The notes beneath the pieces were generated by a model. It searched no databases. It had not been told where the DNA came from and saw only the letters and a program-made list of their open reading frames with translations. The position numbers and the translations under genes were made by a program. A stretch of 64,000 nucleotides of DNA from Bacteroidota bacterium (GTDB lineage Bacteria > Bacteroidota > Bacteroidia > J057 > JADKCL01): assembly GCA_016718825.1 (NCBI GenBank), contig JADKCL010000073.1:148076-212075 (forward strand), in the 5' to 3' direction. Position 1 is the first letter of the stretch; each line of letters opens with the position of its first letter. Of the stretch, positions 49,879 to 57,631 are shown in pieces.

Positions 49879-51288
49879 CTAGAGATTGACCCGCACCCCG
49901 ACTTGCATCATGGGCCAAATCTCCTTCGTCGTCCAGAGATTCTGCTCCGATTGCCAGAAGGAATGTGCCGCCGTGCCCTGCGCATACAATCCGACGCGTT
50001 TGAGGATGTTGTAACGAATGCCAAGGCCCAAATTGGCGCTCATTTGTTGGCCATTGTTGCTGCGATCCTCCACTTTGGAAACCAAGGTCCCATCTACCCG
50101 CGTCGAAAGCACGCGATGGCGTCCCAATCCCTGGTCAAACTGCACGCCCGCGCTGGCGTAAGTCGCAAAATGCTTGCCCAAGGGCAAAGTATAGGTTCCA
50201 CCTGCGGCGAGCCCTAAAAACTGCCTGGTCAAGGCCATTTCTTGCGAAAAGTTGGCTCCAGTAGCTTGGACCGTACTTTGCAACCTGCTGTAAACCAATC
50301 CTCCAGTGACGCCAAAACCTTTTGCGATATGCCGATCGAGGAAGGCTCCAAACACCAAGGGGGTCTGGTATTTTTCCTCCAAAACCGAAGATTCACCCGA
50401 TGAGAGGTTTTGACTTGATCCGTTCAACGAAAGTGGGGTCATGTTCAGGTCTAATTCCGGAAAGTTATCTGCATTCATTGCCAAATCAAACGTTCCAGTC
50501 CCGGCAGCAAGGTTGGAGCCGGCCTGAGCCGAAAAGGTAGGTAAATCGGCGTTCTGTTGTTTCAAATCCTCAGCCAAAAGCGCATTTTCCGCCTGCTGTT
50601 GCATTTCCATTTCTTGCTCAAGCGTCTGCCAAAAAAGAATGCGGCGGTAGGTTTCGTCTTTGGATCCGCTGAGCAGATTTGCTTTTCGGGAAGGCACCGT
50701 ACTGAGTTTCTCCCTTTTGAGGACCTCCGTGCTTGCCATGGAATTCCCAGATTGTCCATGGCCAAAGTCGGCAGGCACTGCGGATCCCAGAACGCCATTT
50801 TCCAAGTCGTCGATCAACCTTGGTCGAAAAGGAACCCTACGTATTGGGTGCGGTTGTGTAAATGCGAAAGAATTCTGATCGGACTTTTGGTAGGAATCCG
50901 AATTGAGAGGGGATACCACCGTTCCGTTTGCAGAACCGCTATCCATCAGCGGTCGCGTTGACCACTCTGGGGTATTCCGGACGGCAAAGTTCTTGGCGAA
51001 TGGGGTTTCGGCGGCGGGCTGAAGCAAGTAGAATCCGAGCAAGAGGGCGATGCCTGCGGCTGCACTCCACCAAATCACGGTGCTGCGCCGCTGCTGCGGC
51101 TGCAATTGTGCGGCTATCCTACGCCAAACGCGGGGGTTGGGCACGACTGCAAACATGCGGAAGCGCGCGCCCAAGGGCCGGTCGGTCGGCGTGGCCGCGA
51201 TGCGGTCCCAGACGGCATCGCTCGGCGGATGCTGAAAACCCTCAAATTTGTCGCCCAAACGGCCTTTATTCTCAGAATGTAGTTCCAC
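49879..51288 (-). CDS. Single-pass membrane protein with a beta-barrel-like C-terminus, coupled to an ECF sigma factor
   Basis: The start is taken as GTG 51288, preceded by AAAGGAGG and lying 17 bases inside the sigma-factor gene; the frame is open further upstream only within that gene. The 469-residue protein has a polar N-terminus of about 85 residues, one membrane helix (VIWWSAAAGIALLLGFYLL), a long low-complexity periplasmic part and a C-terminal 170 residues with amphipathic strands (GFGVTGGLVYSRLQS, LGLAAGGTYTLPLGKHFATY, MSANLGLGIRYNILKRVG, PMMQVGVRVNL). The position right after an ECF sigma gene points to an anti-sigma-factor role, with the C-terminus in or near the outer membrane. 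Confidence 0.75.
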   Translation of the reverse strand: MELHSENKGRLGDKFEGFQHPPSDAVWDRIAATPTDRPLGARFRMFAVVPNPRVWRRIAAQLQPQQRRSTVIWWSAAAGIALLLGFYLLQPAAETPFAKNFAVRNTPEWSTRPLMDSGSANGTVVSPLNSDSYQKSDQNSFAFTQPHPIRRVPFRPRLIDDLENGVLGSAVPADFGHGQSGNSMASTEVLKREKLSTVPSRKANLLSGSKDETYRRILFWQTLEQEMEMQQQAENALLAEDLKQQNADLPTFSAQAGSNLAAGTGTFDLAMNADNFPELDLNMTPLSLNGSSQNLSSGESSVLEEKYQTPLVFGAFLDRHIAKGFGVTGGLVYSRLQSTVQATGANFSQEMALTRQFLGLAAGGTYTLPLGKHFATYASAGVQFDQGLGRHRVLSTRVDGTLVSKVEDRSNNGQQMSANLGLGIRYNILKRVGLYAQGTAAHSFWQSEQNLWTTKEIWPMMQVGVRVNL

Positions 51289-51823
51289 GAACCCTCCTTT
51301 CTTCCTTTTCCAATCGTTCCTTGAGCAATGATCTTGCCCGGCTGTACTGCGATTTGCTTGTCCCGACCGAGATGCCGAGCTGTTCGGCAATCTCATGATG
51401 CTCAAAGCCTTCCACGGCGTAGAGGTTAAACACCATCCGGGAACCTGCAGGCAAAAGCTGCATCATACCCATCAATTCGGCCGCTGAAACTGCCGAAAAC
51501 GGATCTTCACCGGCATCCGCGACCTGCTTGACCGCATCCAACTCCATTTGTTGTTGGATATGCTTCTGCTTGCGGAAGTTCATCAGGGCGGTGTTCAGGA
51601 AAATCCGACGCATCCAAGCGCCCAATTCGCCACGACCTTCAAAGCTTCCCAACTTGCGAAAAACGGTCACAAAACCATCCTGCAGCAAATCTTCGGCTTC
51701 CGCCTGACTCGACGCATAGCGCATGCATACACCCATCATATAGGGTGAATACCGGTCGTAAAGTGCTTTTTGGTGCCTCCGGGAGCCATCCAAGCAGCCG
51801 ACTATCAATTCGCTATCCGTCAT
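51272..51823 (-). CDS. RNA polymerase ECF sigma factor
   Basis: The 183-residue protein has sigma-70 region 2 (QKALYDRYSPYMMGVCMRYA, EAEDLLQDGFVTVFRKLGSF) and region 4 (LLPAGSRMVFNLYAVEGFEH, HEIAEQLGISVGTSKSQYSR). The latter is a typical ECF HTH. It directs transcription in response to an envelope or other signal through its partner. Translation is coupled to the membrane protein gene downstream, whose GTG start lies inside its 3' end. Confidence 0.95.
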   Translation of the reverse strand: MTDSELIVGCLDGSRRHQKALYDRYSPYMMGVCMRYASSQAEAEDLLQDGFVTVFRKLGSFEGRGELGAWMRRIFLNTALMNFRKQKHIQQQMELDAVKQVADAGEDPFSAVSAAELMGMMQLLPAGSRMVFNLYAVEGFEHHEIAEQLGISVGTSKSQYSRARSLLKERLEKEERRVRGTTF

Positions 51824-51890
51824 TGCGTCGCCCCTGCAAACCGCAGTTGTACATTCTGATGCAACAATTTAAGAAAAGGTTGGAATGGAA

Positions 51891-51953
51891 TTGAGAATTG
51901 AGAATTGAGAATTGAGAATTGAGAATTGAGAATTGAGAATTGAGAATTGAGAA
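51891..51953. repeat. Tandem repeat, nine perfect copies of the 7-mer TTGAGAA
   Basis: Nine exact copies occupy 51891-51953, in the 426-base spacer between the sigma gene and terC. The same 7-mer recurs as about 3.7 copies at 63407-63432, and in reverse orientation (TTCTCAA) at 52233-52247. Following it, CAGCGAAGCTAAT occurs at 51966-51978 and again at 52066-52078. Confidence 0.95.
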
Positions 51954-52192
51954 ACCCGAAGGGTTCAGCGAAGCTAATTGAGAATTGAAGGTCGGCGCAG
52001 CCAATTGCGAAGCAACTGCGCAGCACATCATGAATGCCTTTGAAAAAAGAACGCCAATAAGCAATCAGCGAAGCTAATGGAGAATCAAAGCCATCAAGGT
52101 AAGCGGATCTCGCCGCGGTTGGCGGGGTGTGGAGTGGTTTTCCAATGGCGCTTTCGCCAATTGGCGATGGAACGATCATGCGTTTCAAAAAC

Positions 52193-52230
52193 GAAAATGG
52201 ACAATGTGCCGCAGCCCATTGTCCATTTTC
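52193..52230 (-). repeat. 14-bp inverted repeat next to terC
   Basis: GAAAATGGACAATG (52193-52206) pairs with CATTGTCCATTTTC (52217-52230) across a 10-base loop. It sits 20 bases past the terC stop and may end its transcript. Confidence 0.75.
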
Positions 52231-52249
52231 AATTCTCAATTCTCAATTT

Positions 52250-53356
52250 TTAGGCTGCTTCTTTTTCGCCGCCTTCTTCGTCGTCTGGCTTTTCAGGGAA
52301 AAGCAAGGAGGCGACCACCGACAGAATCAAGACGCTGCCGACGATGAGCAAGGAGACCCAGCTTTCCATGTGGAAAAGCGGAGCGACCACCATTTTGAGA
52401 CCGATAAAGCTCAAAATCACGGCCAAGCCATATTTCAGCTTGCTGAACATGTGCATGAAGTTGCTCAACAGGAAGTACATCGAGCGCAAACCGAGGATCG
52501 CGAAGATGTTGGACATGTACAACACCACAGGGTCATTGGACACAGCGAAAATCGCCGGGATCGAGTCCACAGCAAATAGCAAGTCGGTGAATTCGATGAC
52601 GGCTACCACGACCAACAAGGGTGTCGCAAGTTTGATTCCGTTCTCGATCGTGAAGAAACGGTCGCCGTTGAACTCCTTGCTGACTTTGAAGAAGCGGTGC
52701 ACCAATCGTGCGCCAGGGCTTTTGCTGAAGTCTTTTTCCTCGTCGTCGTCCTTTGCAAAGGCACTTTTGATACCTGCAAAGATCAAGAAGGCGCCAAACA
52801 AGGTCATCAAGATGTTGAGCCTATGCTGATGCCACTCATGGCCGTCGACGATGTCTCCGGGGTTATGTCCTTGGTTGCTGAAGATCCAGAAATCCGGAAT
52901 ATAGGTCAGGTTGATGAGCCCGACGCCGGAGAAAATGAAGATCGCTCGCAAGACCAAGGCTCCGATAATCCCCCAAAACAGCACGCGGTGGTGGTTTTCA
53001 CGGGCGACGTTGAAATAACCGAAGACGAGGATAAAGACGAAGAGATTGTCGACCGAGAGCGCCTTTTCGATCCAGTAAGCGGTCTGGAACTCGGTAAAGG
53101 TCTGTGCATCAGCACTCCAATAAAGGAAGGCGCTGAAAGCCATGGAAAGGCTGATCCAAACCATGGTCCAAATACCGGCCTCCTTGGTGGAGACAATGTG
53201 GCTTTTTTTGTTAAAAACGCCGAGGTCAAGCGCCAACATCAGGAGTACGATCACCCCAAATATGACAATGACCATCGGATGGGACATCAATTTTTCATGA
53301 TGACCGACGCTCGCAGCAGCTTGCGAGAGTGTCTTGGTTAACAGTGTATCTTCCAT
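52250..53356 (-). CDS. TerC/Alx-family integral membrane protein
   Basis: The 368-residue protein has about eight to nine membrane helices and the family marks LALDLGVFN (acidic first helix), YWIEKALSVDNLFVFIL, IFSGVGLINLTYIPDFW and EFTDLLFAVDSIPAIFAVS. The acidic helices with D/E-rich cores are the metal-binding sites. TerC homologues export manganese or metallate new secreted proteins; Alx is induced at high pH. A polar C-terminus (PDDEEGGEKEAA) is present. It stands alone. Confidence 0.93.
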   Translation of the reverse strand: MEDTLLTKTLSQAAASVGHHEKLMSHPMVIVIFGVIVLLMLALDLGVFNKKSHIVSTKEAGIWTMVWISLSMAFSAFLYWSADAQTFTEFQTAYWIEKALSVDNLFVFILVFGYFNVARENHHRVLFWGIIGALVLRAIFIFSGVGLINLTYIPDFWIFSNQGHNPGDIVDGHEWHQHRLNILMTLFGAFLIFAGIKSAFAKDDDEEKDFSKSPGARLVHRFFKVSKEFNGDRFFTIENGIKLATPLLVVVAVIEFTDLLFAVDSIPAIFAVSNDPVVLYMSNIFAILGLRSMYFLLSNFMHMFSKLKYGLAVILSFIGLKMVVAPLFHMESWVSLLIVGSVLILSVVASLLFPEKPDDEEGGEKEAA

Positions 53357-53667
53357 TCGCTTTAGTGAATATTCAACATTTCCAAAAGGCCTGCAAGTTT
53401 ACGGCTTTCAGGTGGATTACCAACGTTTTCCGCCCCATTTTGTTGCAGTCCACGCCTTCAGGGAGGGCTATGATCCCAGAAGGTTGCCGCGCGGGCTTCG
53501 TGATACGCGACTGTGAATGAGGATTCTCCATTAAAACCTCAAAAGCTCGTTTTTATTTTTGAAACAGGCTGCCATTGCCCCTATCGTTCCATTTCGAATG
53601 ATTCTTGTCAATTTGGGTGAATATCTGCCCAAAACCCCGTAACTTCGCTGTCTCACACCCCTCTAAG
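53357..53667. other. Intergenic region
   Basis: This 311-base spacer separates divergent terC and the putative toxin gene. I see no RNA gene, repeat or exact promoter box. Confidence 0.4.
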
Positions 53668-54729
53668 ATGGAAAAAATCCCCCCTGTCCAAGCCAAGCAG
53701 TCACAAGCGGAGACTGCCGAAGGCCCTTCGTCCAAGGCGCCTGCTTCCAATGCCCTGAAACCGCCCGCATTTCAACTGGAAGCTTCCAATCCGGCTCAAC
53801 TTGCTGCAGCAGGTCCGGTGGTGCAACGCAGTGCCTGGTCGGAGAAACTTGCCAAAATCTACAAAGAGCAGGGACGCGACGCCTACTTTGCCGAACTCCG
53901 CAAGATCAATGTCTGCGACATGGACGTCTATAAATGGATCGATCAGAACCTGACCGGCGATGACCATTGGCTGGCAATGATCATGGCCGACTACGGGGAC
54001 GAAAAAGACTGGCCGATTCATTTGAGGGTGGAACGCGAGATGCGTCCGTTTGCCGGCTGTACAGGTCTGGAAGGCGTCAAGACCATCCTGCGTACAGAGG
54101 CTGGGGCGCAGGCCAAAAACGCCCACCTCACCAAATCCATCCATAAGATCACCACCACGCAGACGCTGGATCGCTGGCTGCTGCTGAAACTGCAAGAACT
54201 CGGCAGCGAGGCCAATTTCGATTGGAAGGACAAGATCATGGAATGGTTTCTGCGCCACAACGAACTCACCGCCATCAATGAAATCAATGGACGCGGCATT
54301 TCGATCGTGACGTTTGACAAGGCATTTGACAAATGGCAGATGAAAAAAGACAAGTCCATTGAAATCAAGGATTTGTCAGGCAGCCTACGCGGAAATACCG
54401 ACGGGAATACGATCCGGATCAATTCGGCATTGAGTGTGGAGCAGGCCGTGACGACGATGTACCACGAAGTGCAACACAAAGTGGTGGGCGAACAAAACCT
54501 TCCCTATTTGGACGAGGAGGTTGAGGTGCGGGTGAAGACCGAGGAAATGATGATCAAACAGGGGCTGCCGGAAACGAAACCGGGCTACCGGAAGGCGGAT
54601 GGGACGGTGGACCGGGACTTCATCAACAATGAGATCCAAAATTCTTCGCACTACAATCCGAAGGACAAAACGCGGCTTGACCGCTGGTACGAGGGTGAAA
54701 AGCAGACTGGATCCTGGCAATTACCTTAA
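53668..54729 (+). CDS. Putative zinc-metalloprotease toxin with eCIS-cargo-like N-terminus
   Basis: The start is placed at ATG 53668 (MEKIPPVQAKQSQAETAEGP). The 353-residue protein has no signal peptide. Its first 50 residues are a disordered Gln/Ala/Pro/Ser leader ending PPAFQLEASNPAQLAAAGP then VVQRS; leaders of this wording (…PFQL.AS..PVQR) precede many Bacteroidota proteins thought to be loaded into extracellular contractile injection systems. The centre is helical with a repeated-looking WIDQNLTGDDHWLAMIMADY segment. Near the C-terminus TTMYHEVQHKVVGE gives a HExxH zinc motif, followed by DEEVEVRVKTEEM, which could offer the third ligand. The next gene starts two bases after the stop. 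Function as a toxin is inference. Confidence 0.65.
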   Translation: MEKIPPVQAKQSQAETAEGPSSKAPASNALKPPAFQLEASNPAQLAAAGPVVQRSAWSEKLAKIYKEQGRDAYFAELRKINVCDMDVYKWIDQNLTGDDHWLAMIMADYGDEKDWPIHLRVEREMRPFAGCTGLEGVKTILRTEAGAQAKNAHLTKSIHKITTTQTLDRWLLLKLQELGSEANFDWKDKIMEWFLRHNELTAINEINGRGISIVTFDKAFDKWQMKKDKSIEIKDLSGSLRGNTDGNTIRINSALSVEQAVTTMYHEVQHKVVGEQNLPYLDEEVEVRVKTEEMMIKQGLPETKPGYRKADGTVDRDFINNEIQNSSHYNPKDKTRLDRWYEGEKQTGSWQLP

Positions 54730-54731
54730 AT

Positions 54732-55145
54732 ATGGTTGGCAGCAAGCGTTTGCAGGTTTTTTCCGCAGGACTATTGCTGTTGCTCGGCAGCGGCTGGATC
54801 CTGTTGAGCTTGGCAGCTTGCAAGCCGCGGCAGACCCGCACGGAAATTCAAAAAACAGATTCGACTATGATCGCAGTAAAAGGAACAATCACGGAATATA
54901 CTCCCAACGCCATGCGTGACCACTATGATGGCGGAGGCTTTGCCACGTTTGCCAAAAGCGTCGTGACCGTGCAACCCGCATCCGCCGAACTACCGGCAAC
55001 CTTGCAGATTTACCACGACGAATCCGAGGAGATTCCGGCTTGTTGGCAAACGGTTGGGCAGACCGTTGCATTTGACTTGGATCCCGAATACCTGAAAAGC
55101 ACGAACATTTTCCGGGACGCGCTGGAGAATGTCGTCTGCGAATAG
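54732..55145 (+). CDS. Small lipoprotein, possible immunity or accessory partner
   Basis: The 137-residue protein has a lipoprotein signal (LLLLLGSGWILLSLAAC, Cys at about 30). The mature part is an OB-like beta protein (MIAVKGTITEYTPNAMRDHY, TLQIYHDESEEIP, AFDLDPEYLK) with two further Cys (PACWQ, NVVCE) that may form a disulfide. It begins two bases after the stop of the protease gene, so the two are translated together. Envelope lipoproteins often serve as immunity proteins; here that is inference from position only. Confidence 0.6.
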   Translation: MVGSKRLQVFSAGLLLLLGSGWILLSLAACKPRQTRTEIQKTDSTMIAVKGTITEYTPNAMRDHYDGGGFATFAKSVVTVQPASAELPATLQIYHDESEEIPACWQTVGQTVAFDLDPEYLKSTNIFRDALENVVCE

Positions 55146-55167
55146 GTGCGTTTCGTTTGATTGGCCC

Positions 55168-55947
55168 TCATTTCTTCGGAAACCAAGGGAAGAAGGCACT
55201 TGTCTTGCGAATGTATTCCGCATACTGCGGCTTTTGGGTTTTGAGGCTCTTTTCAAGGAGTGCGACGCCGGAGACCTTGACAATCAGTCCGGTCATCAGG
55301 ATCGAACCCAAAACGCCCCAATAGCCGCCGGCACCGATGGCAATCAGTCCAAAGCCCCACCATACCGCGGCATCCCCGAAGTAGTTGGGGTGGCGGGTGT
55401 AGCGCCAGAATCCGCGGTCCATGACCTTACCCTTGTTGGCAGGATCCGCCTTAAAACGTGCCAATTGCCAGTCACCTCCGGCTTCGAAGACAAATCCGAT
55501 CAGCCAGAAAGCAGCGCCGACGTAGTCCCAGGCATTCAATCCAAACCGTGATTCGCCCTGCCCAAATGCCAGCGGAACCGCAATCAGGCCCATCAACAGA
55601 CCTTGCAGCAGAAAAACCTGAAAATAGCTCAGCCACCAATAGCGATCCGCCCCGTAGTCTTTCCGGAATTGCTGATAACGGAAGTCTTCGCCCTTGCCCA
55701 GGTTGCGCCACGCAAGGTAAATGGAAAGCCGAAGGCCCCAAATACTTACCAGGATCAGCAGCAGGAGCTTCCGTTCGGGGTTCCCCTCCCCTGCCCAGTA
55801 ATACCAGCCATTCGTGAGGACAAAACCCATTCCCCAGAAAATGTCGACGATGCTCACGTTGCGCAGGGGGATGCTCAGGAGCCAAAGCAGGGTGACCATG
55901 ACCCAGATTCCGAGGAATCCCCATCCGTAGATTTCAATGCTGCCCAT
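55168..55947 (-). CDS. DUF1295 family membrane protein (steroid-reductase-like)
   Basis: The 259-residue protein has about seven membrane helices. The DUF1295 marks are NVSIVDIFWGMGFVL, LLLILVSIWGLRLSIYLAWR, and the C-terminal GFWRYTRHPNYFGDAAVWWG, KSLKTQKPQYAEYIRKTSAF. The Arg-His-Pro-Asn-Tyr motif is shared with isoprenylcysteine methyltransferases and 5-alpha-reductases, which bind SAM or NADPH. The substrate is unknown. It converges with the lipoprotein gene. Confidence 0.93.
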   Translation of the reverse strand: MGSIEIYGWGFLGIWVMVTLLWLLSIPLRNVSIVDIFWGMGFVLTNGWYYWAGEGNPERKLLLLILVSIWGLRLSIYLAWRNLGKGEDFRYQQFRKDYGADRYWWLSYFQVFLLQGLLMGLIAVPLAFGQGESRFGLNAWDYVGAAFWLIGFVFEAGGDWQLARFKADPANKGKVMDRGFWRYTRHPNYFGDAAVWWGFGLIAIGAGGYWGVLGSILMTGLIVKVSGVALLEKSLKTQKPQYAEYIRKTSAFFPWFPKK

Positions 55948-56100
55948 CTTGCTTTTTCCTTTGACCGCTACAATTTGATCTTTCCAATGTCTTGGTTGTC
56001 AATCCACCAGAAAAAACCATCTCTCCGAAGTTAACGGAAACCTACCATATATTGGAAAAAGCATTTAACTTGGTGAAATAACCCTTAAATCCCGAATACA

Positions 56101-56211
56101 ATGGCAAAGGAAAAAAGCGCGAAGAAGGAAGAAAAGAAAGCTCCTGCAAAGGACGAAAAAGAGAAAAAAGCCGCCAAAGAGGCTAAGAAGGCGGAGAACA
56201 AAAAACGATAA
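56101..56211 (+). CDS. Tiny Lys/Ala/Glu-rich protein
   Basis: A 36-residue frame from ATG to TAA encodes MAKEKSAKKEEKKAPAKDEK and then EKKAAKEAKKAENKKR: almost only Lys, Glu and Ala. It is too short for usual gene callers. Such basic/acidic helices occur in small nucleoid or ribosome-associated proteins and in histone-H1-like tails. Translation is not proven; the biased but stop-free composition over 37 codons is the only evidence. Confidence 0.35.
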   Translation: MAKEKSAKKEEKKAPAKDEKEKKAAKEAKKAENKKR

Positions 56212-56219
56212 GGCAGAAT

Positions 56220-56435
56220 TCTCAGAATTTAAAGAATCAGTTGGGGTGTTGAATTCCAACGTTGGTCCTGTAATCCAGCCTTGGCAGAATTCAGGCAAGC
56301 TGGCATTCTCGATTGGGTTGAATTCCAACTGGTGTTATTCAGGGATGCCAGCTTTGCTAATCTGCCGGCAGATTTCGGCGAAAGCATTCTGCTGAATTGA
56401 ACACACGGTGATTCAGAAAATTCTGATTCAGAAAA
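56220..56435. repeat. Repeat-rich intergenic region
   Basis: TTGAATTCCAAC occurs near 56253 and again near 56327. AAGCTGGCAT (56297-56306) and ATGCCAGCTT (56345-56354) form a 10-bp inverted repeat around the second. TGATTCAGAAAA-type direct repeats lie near 56410-56435. No gene is seen. Confidence 0.5.
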
Positions 56436-56439
56436 GGCT

Positions 56440-57471
56440 TCAGGGGATTAGGATCAACTTCCCTACGCTCATGCCGGATTCGATGGCTTTGTGGGCCTCT
56501 GCGGCTTGGGCGAGGGGGAATGTGCGGGTGACGGGTGGCTTGAGCTTGCCTTCGGCGATCCAGCGGAGCATGTCGGTCATGCCTTCTTCCAGGAGGTCGC
56601 GGCGGTTGAAGAGGAAGCTGAGGTTAAAGCTCACAATGCTTTTGTTTTGGTTGGGCAGGTCAATGGGATTGAATCTTGGCGTTTTGAGCCATCCCCAGAT
56701 GAGCTTGGGCCAATTGAGTTTTCCGCCGGATTTGGGGAGCATCGTGTGGAAGCCGTAGATGACGAGCTTCCCCGTTGGTCGCACGTGGGCCCAACTCTCG
56801 CGCAGGGTCGCGTAGCCGTTGGCGTCTAGGACGACGTCGAAGCCTTCCGGGGCAATCTTTTCCGCTTCTTTCCAGAGGTCCTGCGTGGACTTGTCGATCA
56901 CGAAGTCCGCACCCGAGGCTTTGGCCGTTTCCGTTTTGTGGCTGCTGCCGACGACACCGGTCATTTCGCAGCCTGCGACTTTGCCGAGTTGGAGCAATGC
57001 CGTTCCTACGCCGCCTGCGGCGCTGTGCACGAGGATCTTCATGCCCGGTTTGAGGCGCATTTGCTGGAAAAGGGCATGGTAGGCGGTGAAGAAGACCGCG
57101 GGGAATCCGGCGGCGTCTGCCATTGACCAGCCTTGCGGCATGGGGAAAACTTGGTAGGCGGGTGTGCAGAGCTGCGAAGCATAACCTCCGAAGAAGCGCA
57201 CGCCAAAAACCGGGTCACCGATCTGCCAACCTGTCACGCCTTCGCCGAGGGCGGTGATTTTACCTGCGAATTCGAAGCCGGGGGTGATGGGATAACCGAC
57301 AAAACGTTTGGCGCTTTCGTAGAGTCCCCAACGCACGGCGCAGTCGGCATAGTTGACGCCGGCGGCTTCGACAGCCACGGCCACTTCGCCCGCGGCGGGC
57401 GTTACGTCAGGAAATTCCTGGTAAAGCAGGCGCTCATATCCGCCGGGCTTTGGGATCACGATTTTGTGCAT
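56440..57471 (-). CDS. Medium-chain reductase, quinone oxidoreductase / VAT-1-like
   Basis: The start is ATG 57471 (MHKIVIPKPGGYERLLYQEF), giving 343 residues. It has the GroES-like fold of zinc-free MDR enzymes (EVAVAVEAAGVNYADCAVRW, GFEFAGKITALGEGVTGWQI) and the Rossmann motif ILVHSAAGGVGTALLQLGK for NADPH. The region RPTGKLVIYGFHTMLP and the NPIDLPNQNKSIVSFNLSFL segment resemble the VAT-1/quinone oxidoreductase branch. The substrate is unknown. It stands alone. Confidence 0.9.
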   Translation of the reverse strand: MHKIVIPKPGGYERLLYQEFPDVTPAAGEVAVAVEAAGVNYADCAVRWGLYESAKRFVGYPITPGFEFAGKITALGEGVTGWQIGDPVFGVRFFGGYASQLCTPAYQVFPMPQGWSMADAAGFPAVFFTAYHALFQQMRLKPGMKILVHSAAGGVGTALLQLGKVAGCEMTGVVGSSHKTETAKASGADFVIDKSTQDLWKEAEKIAPEGFDVVLDANGYATLRESWAHVRPTGKLVIYGFHTMLPKSGGKLNWPKLIWGWLKTPRFNPIDLPNQNKSIVSFNLSFLFNRRDLLEEGMTDMLRWIAEGKLKPPVTRTFPLAQAAEAHKAIESGMSVGKLILIP

Positions 57472-57631
57472 GGTGCAAGATAGGGCTTCCTCGCCTTCAG
57501 AACGCATTCGTCAGACAAAACTTCAGCAACGGCCCCAATTCAAATCACAAAAAAGACATTCCGAAACATCCGTTCACGAAAAAGCCATTCTGCAGGAGAA
57601 TGGCTTTTCCAGAAACAAAATCACTGAAATA

